Positions 1 to 9,284 of a DNA stretch of 64,000 bases are shown one piece after another (the first letter of the stretch is position 1; every line of letters starts with the position of its first letter). The notes beneath the pieces are model-generated. The model searched no databases and had not been told where the DNA came from. It saw nothing but the letters and a program-made list of their open reading frames with translations. Source of the stretch: Ochotona curzoniae (taxonomy: Eukaryota; Chordata; Mammalia; Lagomorpha; Ochotonidae); contig NW_024464918.1 of assembly GCF_017591425.1 (NCBI RefSeq), positions 8,554,001-8,618,000 of the forward strand. Reading direction: 5' to 3'. The translations under genes and the position numbers were made by a program.

Positions 1-314
1 ACAGCTAGGCCGGAGTCAACCAAAGCCAGAAGGCAGGAATGTCATTCTGCTTCCTTAAGTCAGCGGCAAAAAATTAAATATTCAAGCCATCTTCTATTGA
101 CTTTCCAACTCCATTACCAGGAACCGGACTGAAATCAAAGCAGTTGGTTCTTGAACTGATGCTCTAATACAAGATGCCAGCATTTCAAATAGCAGTTTAT
201 CCTGTTCTGCTACAACACTGCTCCCACATTCAAAATTTTATATTAGTCCTGATTTTTAACCCATTTGCAAATGCTCCAGTTTAACATGTCTCCTGTAAGT
301 ATGACTTTTTCCTT
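1..314. other. Unique noncoding sequence, no gene seen
   Basis: AT-rich single-copy-looking DNA up to the target-site duplication of the first SINE. I see no open frame, RNA gene or repeat signature in it. Confidence 0.5.
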
Positions 315-332
315 AAGAAAAAATAAGATTTA

Positions 333-660
333 GGGCCGTGCGCGGTGGCGCAAGTGGTTAAAGGTCCTCGCCTTGCACGCCCAGGATCCCATATGGTGGC
401 CGGTTCTAATCCCGGCAGCCCCGCTTCCCTTCCAGCTCCCTGCCTGTGGCCCGGGAAAGCAGTCGAGGACAGTCCAAAGCTTTGGGAACCTGCACCCGCG
501 TGGGAGACCCTCAAGAGGCTCCTGGCTTCGGATCGGCATAGTATTGGCCCGTTGCGCTCACTTGGGGAGTGAATCATCGGATGGAAGATCTTCCTCTCTG
601 TCCCTCCTCTCTGTATATCCGCCTTTCCAATGAAAAATAATAAAAATAAATCTTTAAAAA
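333..660 (+). mobile_element. Young full-length lagomorph C-type SINE
   Basis: This is a tRNA-derived SINE. The head keeps a pol III A-box-like tggcgcaagtgg and a B-box-like ggttctaatcc, followed by a unique body and a tail of AATAAA-like and TCTTT motifs ending in A-rich sequence. A perfect 18 bp target-site duplication (aagaaaaaataagattta) lies at 315-332 and 661-678, the mark of L1-machinery insertion. Sequence is about as intact as the copy at 39334, so the insertion is recent. It landed in the T-rich tail region of an older antisense SINE at 672-981, producing a close inverted pair. Open frames here are SINE shadows and not genes. Confidence 0.93.
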
Positions 661-671
661 AAGAAAAAATA

Positions 672-981
672 AGATTTATTTACTTTTATTTGAAACTCAG
701 ATATGCAGAGAGAAGAAAGACAGAAAAATCTTACATCCACTGGTACACTCTTTAATGTGGCCACAATAGTCTGAGTTAAACTGATCTAAAGCCAGGAGCC
801 ATGCACTTCCCCTGGGTCTCCCACACAGGTGCAGGTGCCCAAATCTTTGGGCCGTCCTCAACTGCTTTCCCATACCACACTCAAGGAAGGGAAGTGGAGC
901 GGCCAGGACATAAACAGGCACCCCTATGGGATCCCAGCATATACAAGGCAAGGGCTCTATCTAGGCTACTATGCCAAGCTC
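672..981 (-). mobile_element. Older antisense C-type SINE
   Basis: The T-rich tail complement begins near 672. The body runs through recognisable antisense blocks (agccaggagc, gggtctccca, gctttccca, atgggatccc) to a decayed head near 975-981. It is clearly more diverged than the copy at 333 and lacks an obvious duplication. The younger SINE inserted at its A-tail end. Confidence 0.85.
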
Positions 982-2292
982 CTGTAATTATGGCTTTTAA
1001 AAAATGTTATATAAATTCTGCACATGATCCATAACAGCTCAACTTTGTAGTTTCTGACAAAAGAATCATCTTTCAGTTCTTCTTTCTGGGCACATATTAT
1101 ACATGTGGTAATACTCAAATTAAATCACTTAGGAATAATAAGCAAACAATGTTTAATTCCTCCTGCATACCTTCAGTCTGTGAAATGGAGGGTGCCAAAA
1201 AAGCAAAATATCAACTGACACGCCTCAAGTGTATTAGCATGGTCAGCAAGAAAGTAACAACACTCTACAAAAACCTGAATAGGCCTAAGAAATATCTACT
1301 CTGCACACACGCACTTACTGACTGAGAAACTAAACTCCAGAAATGGAAATCAAGATACTCAAAGATGAATGACTGAGGTAAATCAAACCTCTTTCAGCCC
1401 CTATTGGTAACTGATTTTTTTTTTTTCTTCTAGAATACGCTGTGAGCTACAATGACATGCCATTCCTTGGAACACCTTGCAATGCTGTGATACAGCTAGC
1501 CTTGTTTTCTAAGGCAATCTCTGGGCATTTACACTCCTGGCTAATAGTACCACAGCATACAACACACTTTCCAGCCTACCGATGAGAGTGCTACATTCAC
1601 AAGAATCAGAAGCCTCGATGAAATCGAGGTAGATTACATCTATTGCTTCCCCTTTATCTCATGGCCGGCCACTCTATTATAGAAGGAAATTAGGTTTGTC
1701 TGGTATGATTCACTCTCAAAAAACCCTGTTTGCTCTTCAGAGCTCTGCTCCTTCCTAGGGGATTGCGATACAATTAAGAAATAATTTCCTTTTGCATCTT
1801 TTTGATTGTTACACCTAACAATCAAGCTGACCAAACTGTAATTAGCTGGGTGCTTGCCTTTCTGAATACCTATTCTGTAAGGAAAAGCCTAAATACGCCA
1901 TTCCCTTTTGGAGCCTTCCTGAAAATTCTAGCAGTTAATAAACAGTAGACTGTTCTGCAAAATTATGGATCTTGGAGAAGTCACATCATTAGATCTGTTG
2001 ATAAGAACGCGTGATGATTTGTACAGGATCTTTAACACTGTTAGTTTCTATCTTCCTATCCTTTTGGTGTCGTCTGTCTTCTGTTATCTCCACTCTCTAG
2101 GCAGGACCACCCCCCCCCCCGATTATCCGCCCCACAAAAATTTGTCTTAGGGTCAAAAAACAAAAACGATGAACACAAAGCGAAGACCTCTGAGGCTGTT
2201 TCCGTTTCTCTCCACTTGTCTGCCATCACATTTCTCTTCGTTCCTATCAGCACTTGACAAATTTCTGGATTCTTTTTTTGGCTTTCTTGAGT
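982..2292. other. Unique noncoding sequence
   Basis: No gene or recognisable repeat. A run of 11 C lies at 2110-2120 and a polypyrimidine stretch ending in CTAG near 1418-1433. The short open frames here show no motif and are not supported as coding. Confidence 0.5.
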
Positions 2293-2336
2293 AAAACAAA
2301 AACAAAAACAAAAACAAAAAACCCAAAAAACAAAAA
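2293..2336 (+). repeat. (AAAAC)n simple repeat
   Basis: Tandem A4-5C units with an interruption at acccaaaaaac. A typical decayed A-rich microsatellite. Confidence 0.85.
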
Positions 2337-2625
2337 CTCTCCCATGATCTACTTTCTTTCTTTGTTGACTCTTACAAGTAAAAGATTGCCCCCTCTCTTT
2401 CCTGAGAAGGAAGCAATAGTCTCACAGGGCAGCTCTTCCTCCAAGCCAGTGACACGGCTGAGAGTCCAATGTTCCGACCTCAGAGGAATGGAGTAGACCT
2501 CTTCATTCTCCACCATGCATTCAAGAAGCATGACGGAGCACTTACTGGAATATTCCTGACATTGTGTGCCAGGTACAAAGGTTGTGGCTGTGAAATGGAC
2601 AGGACTGTTTCTTTCAAAGAAGTTG

Positions 2626-2629
<4 letters not shown>

Positions 2630-2668
<39 letters not shown>

Positions 2669-2669
2669 G
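2630..2669 (+). repeat. (TTA)n microsatellite
   Basis: About 13 uninterrupted TTA units, long enough to be length-polymorphic between individuals. Confidence 0.95.
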
Positions 2670-2724
2670 TTTGCTTGCTTAGTGAGAGCAAGGAGCAAAT
2701 GCATCAAGTAAACACAAAAATTGT

Positions 2725-3031
2725 GGGCCTGGTCCAATGGCTCAGTAGCTAAATCCTCGCCTTGAACACAATTCCCTGTGGGCGCTGGTTTGGTGCTGGC
2801 TGTTCCACTTCCCATCCATTTTCCTGCTTGTGGCCTGGAAGACTTGGGAACCTGTATCTGTGTGGGAGACTGGGAAAAAGCTCCTGGCTCCTGGCTCCCG
2901 GCTCCTGGCTCAGCTATAGCTGCTACAGTCACGAGAGGAGTAAACCAGAGGACAGAAGATCTTTCTGTCTTTCCTTCTCTCTGTAAATATGCGTTTCCTA
3001 TCAAAATAAATGGATATTTTAAAAATAAAAT
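2725..3031 (+). mobile_element. C-type SINE, diverged
   Basis: The head (gggcctggtccaatggctca) keeps the tRNA-like start and runs through tgcttgtggcctgg, gtgggagactggg and a repeated ctcctggctc block near 2880-2915. It ends in a T-rich then AATAAA-type tail near 3000-3031. A short local amplification of ctcctggct/ctcccggct separates it from the other copies. There is a deletion in the middle relative to the 39334 copy. Confidence 0.88.
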
Positions 3032-3589
3032 AATTATGCCTAGCAAAAATCACCAATTCAGTCACTGTGAGAACAAGTGAAGGCAGCAAGCACATGGGCT
3101 AAATGACTTTAAACTCTATCAAGAGAAGGATGGATTCCATGCTCCCGATCCTTGCACTTGCCTGAGGAAATCCTCCCTTGATCCTCTGGCACTCATAGCA
3201 TCCTCATCTGGAAACTGTTCTGGGGGTTCCAGCAAGAATTAACAATTTATCCCCACAGACAGCAAGAAGAAATCTACAGAAGAATGGTATAAGCAATGAT
3301 GCTTTACTTTTTACCATTAAAAAAAAATCCTTATTATAACCTTAGTAATTTCACTTCACAAAGATTCACAAACTGAATTAATGAAAATAGTACCTCTGCA
3401 AGTGAACTTAAGCAGTTTAAAGTTTCTCACACTTTCCCAACTGTGGGTGATGGCCTAGTAAGACTGCTGGGAGAAAAGCAGCTGAGAGCTGGCAGGCATC
3501 CTAGGCCTGGTTAATGCTAAATCTGTGTTACCATATCAATGTGCCAGCATAGTCACCTACCCTAGTCTTTTTTTTTTTCCCCAAAGATC
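3032..3589. other. Unique noncoding sequence
   Basis: No gene or clear repeat. AT-rich sequence with a poly-A run near 3318 and a poly-T run near 3568. Confidence 0.45.
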
Positions 3590-4349
3590 TGTTGGGGGTG
3601 GGGAGTTGCCAGGTCCAGGAGCCTGAAGGTGTGGTGCTCAGCAGGATCTGGGTTACCTGGCCTTGGTCTTTAGGTCTGCCTGTATGGTGGGAGCTGTGTC
3701 TATGTACCATGGGGACAGTAAACCCACCAGGGCCCAGGTCACCTGGCTAGGGTCTTTGGTCTGCCAGGGCAGTGGGTACCAGGTTTGGCTGCCAGGAGTT
3801 CCAGCAGGGCCCTGGTTGGGCAGAGTCCACTGGCTACCTGGTAGTATGCTGGTGGGCTGGTGGGTACTTGGTGTGTGCGGTTGCAGGTGGTCTGGCACAG
3901 TTTGGGGCATATAGGACCGTGAGGGCTCATGTCCAGGATTGGCTGTCTGACTGTAGAGTGCAAGTGTCAGAACCTGGTCTTAATGGAATAGACTGAACAA
4001 TGATTGCAGGCCCAGATGCACATGGAAGATGTGGCGGCCCATTGGGACCTGCAGAGCATATCTGATACCATAGCAGAGGAAGGAGAAGAGAAAAAAACGG
4101 ACAGCTAATGCAAGCCAAATGATGACAGCAAGTATCTATAGGTGAATGGAGACTCTAAGGTCAACTACATCAGCCAATGGACATTGGAGAGTCCATTCTT
4201 CCCTTTTCTTCCCCCTCCTCCCAGATGCAAGAGGAAGAAAATGAAAATTTGGAAAAAATATTCTCATCCACTTTCCCCTAAGCCTCAACTCCTCCCATCC
4301 TGATCAACTATTTAAATATCATCAAAAAACTAAAAATTTAAAAAAAAAA
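3590..4349 (+). mobile_element. GC-rich retroposon-like block with tandem subunits and A tail
   Basis: A sharply GC-richer segment in an AT-rich neighbourhood. Its first 300 bp contain two or three diverged tandem subunits of roughly 75-90 bp, each built on an acctggct/ggtctttggtctgcc core (near 3652, 3741 and 3830). A non-repeated part then follows (near 3985-4240). The block ends in an A-rich tail near 4325-4350, which implies retrotransposition on the + strand. I do not recognise the family; an untranslated region of a lagomorph L1 or a composite retroposon are the best guesses. Open frames in it are short and on both strands. Confidence 0.5.
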
Positions 4350-4419
4350 ATTCACACTTTTTTTCATTTCAGTTAGTATAGGCTCTCTCTTGAATAAAAG
4401 AAATGACCACTAATTCTTT

Positions 4420-4765
4420 TTATGTATTTATGTATGTATTTGTATGGTTATTTATTAATCATCATTCTATTTGAAAGATACAGAGATGGAAAAACTTTTC
4501 ATCCACTGGCTCACTCCTCAAATGCCCAGAACAACCATAGCCACTCCAGGCCAAAGCCAGGAGCCAGAAGCCAGGCGATCTCACTCATGTGAGCAGAAAG
4601 CAAATTACATGAGGCAGTACTACTGTCTCTGAGGCTGCACACTGGCAGGAACATCATCCTATATAACATGCAGGACTTGAACCACATACTGTAGTGTGGA
4701 ATGTGGGTAGCTTGAGCTGAATCATCAAACTTTTGGACTGCTAATTCTATGTCAAGCACAGATTA
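4420..4765 (-). mobile_element. Old antisense C-type SINE
   Basis: Antisense blocks are recognisable: T-rich tail, gaaagatacagagatgg, catccactggctcactcctcaaatg, aaagccaggagcc, then a diverged head ending near 4765. Heavily mutated, with no duplication seen. Confidence 0.75.
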
Positions 4766-5373
4766 CTCCATTAGCATTCTTCCCTCTTCCTGTGTCAGAT
4801 GTGTAGAGATATTCAACCATTAAATTATCACCACATCCTAAAAGCATGTGATTGAGAACCAATTCCCATTCCTTCAGCTCTTGCCCAAACCATTCAACCA
4901 AGATTCACATCCAATGATAAGCTCTTTCTAGAATTCACCTTCTGAGGGATTTTTTTTGTCTATAATACTTCTGACAACAAACAGTTTGTTATCATAACCA
5001 TCAATACATATAACCTGTTTACCTGGAGCTGTGCTCTGTACTCTAGGTCTTAGTAACATCTTTGCTATCAACTTACTGGATAAAAGTTGAGACCAAAAAA
5101 CAAAGAATCAAAAACCAGAAAAACAAAAAACAAAACCAAAATTTCTCTTTACTGTACCAAAGGATCTACAGTGAGCGAAGACATGCCCCATTTGAGAACC
5201 ATTGAGGCAGTTTGAGAAAGCTCTTAAAACTGAGTTGTCAGCCTTAAGGTTAATATACTGGCAAACACAGTGGGTGCCAGCTATAAACTTAAAGACTCTC
5301 CTGGTCTTCTGAACTTGCCATTTGGCAATTTCCCACCATTTTGTGTTCTCTGCTTTCACCTCTTATAATTCAT
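4766..5373. other. Unique noncoding sequence
   Basis: No gene seen. A short AAAAC-rich run lies at 5095-5140. Confidence 0.45.
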
Positions 5374-5388
5374 TGGATTGTGAATCTT

Positions 5389-5706
5389 TTTTTTTTAAGA
5401 CTTATTTTTTATTGGAAAGGCAGATATACAGAGAGGAGAGACAGAGAGGAAGATTTTTCATTCGATGATTCACTCCTCAGGCGACTGCAACGGCTAGAGC
5501 TGAGCCAATCCAAAGCCAGGAGCCTCTTCTGGGTCTCCCAGGCAGGTGCAGGTTCCCAAAGCTTTGGGCCGTCCTGGACTGCTTTCCCAGGCCACAGGCA
5601 GGGAGCTGGATGGGAAGCAGGGCTGCCAGGATTAGAACCAGCACCCATATGGGATCCCGGGCGTGCAAGGTGAGGACCTTAACCACTGTGCCACCGCGCC
5701 AGGTTC
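5389..5706 (-). mobile_element. Young full-length C-type SINE, antisense
   Basis: The full element is in reverse orientation, from poly-T at 5389 to the head complement ccaccgcgccagg near 5690-5704. A perfect 15 bp duplication tggattgtgaatctt lies at 5374-5388 and 5707-5721. Together with the preserved A and B box complements, this marks a recent insertion. Open frames on both strands across it are SINE-derived. Confidence 0.93.
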
Positions 5707-5721
5707 TGGATTGTGAATCTT

Positions 5722-6640
5722 GTGTACCATTTTAAAAAATTTCATTGTAGCTTACTTCAGTAATGACCAGATGTCAAAGAAAAAAAAAAGGCAACCTTTA
5801 GTTTTATTTTTTAATAAAATGTGTTTTGCATTGGTATGAAGCCCTTCAGTCACCCTAACATTCTAGGGATGCTTTCTTATTTATTCTCAGTAGAGAATCT
5901 CAAAATCCAGGGAGGTTTCAAGCAACTGCTGTGAGAAGCTTGCCTTGTATTTATTATTATTTTTTTTTCTGTATACATGCCCATAGGCCTCTGGGGCAGT
6001 GAGCTCACTTAAACAAGCAGAAATAATACATAAGTAACTGCAATTCTCTTAACTCCATCACTTTATTCATTTCACAGAACAACACAATTTTGTGATTCCT
6101 CCTGTGTGCTGCCAATAATAACAACAACAGTAATAATAATGAAACAGTTCTCATTATGAAAGGTATTTAGGAAATGTTACAAAAGTGGTATGACACACAT
6201 CACATTTGTTCATTTGGAAATACTGCTAATCATTTCTTTCTCCCTTTGTTACTTCTTGTTATCATGGTGATTTTGCTGCTAGTCAATGAAGTTAGCTTCA
6301 TAAAGGAAAAACAAGAAACCAGAGCTCACTGGAATGTCAAATTAAAGGAAGACTAAAGAACAGGGCAAAGAAACAAATGGATAAGGTCAGCAACATTAGA
6401 AAATCTTTGTTATAGAACCTCTAGTGTACTCCATTTCCAGTTTTGCCACTGAAATCAATGTAGTCAAATTGTCTCACTCTTTGGATGAGTTTGTTCAGAT
6501 ATAAATTTATAGGCTAAGGCACAATTGGTCTTCCCTGGCTTATGTGACAGTTCCTAGGCTAGGGAGAACCAGACATCTTATTTAAAGTCCCTTTGAGGCT
6601 ACATTCAATGGAAGAAATTTAATTACTTTGGTCAGTGGAA
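5722..6640. other. Unique noncoding sequence
   Basis: AT-rich sequence with no recognised gene. A short AAC/AAT-rich run lies at 6115-6140. Confidence 0.45.
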
Positions 6641-7060
6641 TATTGGTCCTCCAAAGATGTTCAAGCTCTGTTCCCTGGGTATTACAAATACACAGGGTTA
6701 CATGGCAAAGAGCAAAGAAGACTACAGATGGAATTAAGCTTACAAATTACATGACTCACAAAAAAGGGAGGTGATTCTGGTTCATCACCACGGGCTCTGT
6801 GTAATCAAAGGACTCTGAAAAGGTGTAAGAACACAGGAACCTACACACAAAGGAAGAAGAAAGAAGAGTCTATAAAGGAAAGAGACAACATCATTGGCTT
6901 TAAAGATGCCAGACATGAAGGAAAAAAATGGACTGTGTTTCTTGGAGCTGGAATGGACCAATAGATCATGCCCCCTGAGCCTCCAAAAGTGAGCACAGTC
7001 AAGAACTTGATAGCAGGCCAAGAAAACAACACCACTTCTGAACTGTTCAAGTAAAACATA
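6640..7060 (+). mobile_element. Ancient LTR of the MaLR/ERVL kind (solo)
   Basis: The order of blocks matches a very widespread old mammalian LTR: cctccaaagatgttcaagc, gttacatggcaaag, agatggaattaag, a decayed mid part, then gagcctccaaaagtgagcac, aacttgata, cacttctgaactgt near 7030-7045. I recognise the pattern but cannot fix the exact family name from memory. No internal retroviral sequence adjoins it, so it is a solo LTR. Frames across it are not coding. Confidence 0.6.
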
Positions 7061-7189
7061 TTAAACTTATATTGACACTAAATTTCATTTATTAATTAAA
7101 AGAATAATTGGCCATTGTCAAAACTTTTCACAAGAAAATGCAGTCAAAATCTGTAAAAAAAATGTTTAGCTATTAAGAGACAAAAATCT

Positions 7190-7482
7190 GGGAAGGCAGT
7201 ATGGAATGGCAGCCTAAGCCTACACCTGCAGTGCCAGCATTTCACTTCTGATTCAGCTCCCCCTCATAGCCTGAGAGGTAGCAAGGGATGGCTCTTCTCC
7301 TACGGCCCCTGCATCTACGTGAGAGACCTGCAGGAATCCCCTGGCTCCTTACTTTAGATTAGCGCAATCTTGGCCATTGCAGCCATTTGGGAAGTAAACG
7401 AACAAACGGGAAGAACTTTTTCTGTGTCTTTCTTCTCTAACTTTGCCTTTCAAGCAAAAAATTAAAACACATTAAAAAAAGA
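7190..7482 (+). mobile_element. Old C-type SINE
   Basis: Diverged sense copy: ggaaggcagtatggaatggc head, gtgagagacctgcagg, ggccattgcagccatttggg, and a tail of CT-rich then A-rich sequence ending near 7482. Confidence 0.75.
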
Positions 7483-7675
7483 GAACCATCAAAACTAAAA
7501 CACTTACCCCAGCTTACAAAGAATAATACTTGTTCTACATAAACAGAAGGGTCATCAATAATTCCTGACTTTGTAATATTTGTTTGACTTCTACTACTGG
7601 AAAGAAAACACAGATGAAATATCTGCTGCCGCGGATTAAACTGAACGTCAATCATGAGAGCCAATCATACAGCAG

Positions 7676-7955
7676 ATGCCTGGCACGGTGGTGAGTACAT
7701 CACCTGTCACTAGCGTTCTTTATCAGGATTTGCAGTAGATACACGGACTCCACTTTAGATTCATTTCTTTGCAGCAGAGATGATCCAGATCCTTGCCAGG
7801 CTCCCAGCCACCCCTCTAAGGACCCAGATGCTGTATCAGGCTCCTGGTTTCAGCCTTGCCTAGATTGAGCATTTGGGGAATAAACCAGTAGACGAAAGTC
7901 TCCTTTCATTTTTCTCTGTCTGTGTGCTTTTAAAATTAAATAAGAAATAATTAAG
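7676..7955 (+). mobile_element. Old C-type SINE
   Basis: Diverged sense copy: gatgcctggcacggtggtg head, ggctcctggtttcagcc, gagcatttggggaataaacc, then a CT-rich and A-rich tail. It lies just upstream of the solo LTR at 7978. Confidence 0.65.
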
Positions 7956-7977
7956 TACAAATTAATGGAAACAATCT

Positions 7978-8400
7978 TGTATCCTGTGAACAATCTACCC
8001 AGGCCCCTGCCCTGCTGCCTGGAGGGTGCGGCTTAAGCCTAATCTTCCCCAAGATCTGAGGCATAGCCTTCAGGAGTGTGACCTCCAACATAGCTAGAAG
8101 GTCAAGGGAAGTATGCCTGAACCCGACCTCTGACCTCTGACATCATGGGGAAGGTCTAGGGAGATGGACCTGTCTTACAGCCTATTGCAGGGTCTTTGGG
8201 GTCTGCCAGAAGGTTCCCTCCTGCCTTCCCCCTTCCTTATCCTTTAAAACCTGTCACCTGTGCATAGTAAAGCAGACATCCCTCCCCAGCTTGTCTCTGC
8301 TGGTTCTGGTGGTCAAAGGCCACCGCCTGCCTCACCCTCAGGGACTCTGGGGCCTGCCGGCAGGCCTAACCCCCAAAAGTATCCTACCTCCCAAAGTGAC
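7978..8400 (+). mobile_element. Solo LTR of a gammaretrovirus-like ERV (probable)
   Basis: A GC-richer block with LTR architecture: a U3-like part with repeated ctgacctctgaca, a TATA-like ctttaaaac at 8242-8250, an agtaaa polyadenylation-like signal at 8266-8271, and a U5-like region gtcaaaggccaccgcctg. Spacing between the TATA-like and poly(A) signals is short, as in R regions. No primer-binding site or internal gene follows. The right boundary is uncertain (8390-8430), and I found no target duplication. Confidence 0.5.
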
Positions 8401-8923
8401 TCAGTGAAAAGTCACCATCTTGACTGTTTCCCAGAAGTTGTCAGTTCTTCAGCTTCACCCAGCACTGAAACGTTTAAAACCTTACTTTGCAGAGAGTAAG
8501 TATCATTGATACATTGATACAAAAGGTACTAAAACTTTTTCTTCATGCTCTGCTTGTGAATTGGAAATATTCTGTCTTACACAATATGACATAGGCATAG
8601 ATCTTGGGAAACAGACATGGTGTAACAAAGTTTGTACCTTAGCTGGGGCGAGGACTGCTCCGCTCTTCTGCCACCTACCATTATTCTCACTATTTATTAG
8701 AAGGTGTTCTTCAGATGTATTTAAGATTTTAGTGAAAAAATATGAAAACACAATATTGACTTCCTTTACACTAGTGATCTCAACCAATAAACTCAATGTC
8801 TGAATAGAATACAGAATTTATTCTCCTCAAAGAATTCTCATTTAAATGCCTTCACACTAGGATACAATTTTGTTTCCTGCCTTTAAACTCCATGTGCAAT
8901 ATCAGATCTCTTGGGCTCCAAAT
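8401..8923. other. Unique noncoding sequence
   Basis: Two overlapping opposite frames of about 80 and 97 codons lie at 8503-8803. They have no recognisable motif and are probably chance. Confidence 0.4.
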
Positions 8924-8934
8924 TGTAGGTCTTT

Positions 8935-9272
8935 TTTTTTTTTAAAAAAAAAGAGTTATTTATTTTTATTGCAAAGTCAGATATATACGGAGAGGAGTGA
9001 CAGAGGGAAATATCTTCCAACCAAGTGACTTCCCCAAGTGACTGCGACAGCCAGTGCTGTGCTAATCTGAAGCCAGGAGCCCAGATCCTCTTCCAAGTCT
9101 CCCACATGGGTGTAGGACCTCAAGGCTTCAGGCTGCCCTCAACTGCTTTCCCAGGTCACAAGCAGGAAGCTGGATGGGAAGCGGGGCTGCCGGGATTAGA
9201 ACTGGCGCCCATATGGGATCCTGGCGCACTCAAGGTGAGGACTTTAGCTGCTGGGCCACAGTGCCGGACCCT
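8935..9272 (-). mobile_element. Full-length C-type SINE, antisense
   Basis: Poly-T at 8932-8942 leads into a complete antisense body and head complement ending ccacagtgccggaccc. It has an imperfect duplication: ttgtaggtctt (8924-8934) against ttgcaggtctt (9274-9284). Moderately young. Confidence 0.9.
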
Positions 9273-9284
9273 GTTGCAGGTCTT

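Noticed and set aside
345..633. Clusters of overlapping frames on both strands, repeated near 5409-5686, 9025-9327, 39346-39634, 40238-40548 and 44193-44432
   Set aside because: Near-identical peptides recur at each C-type SINE. They come from the repeat and not from genes.
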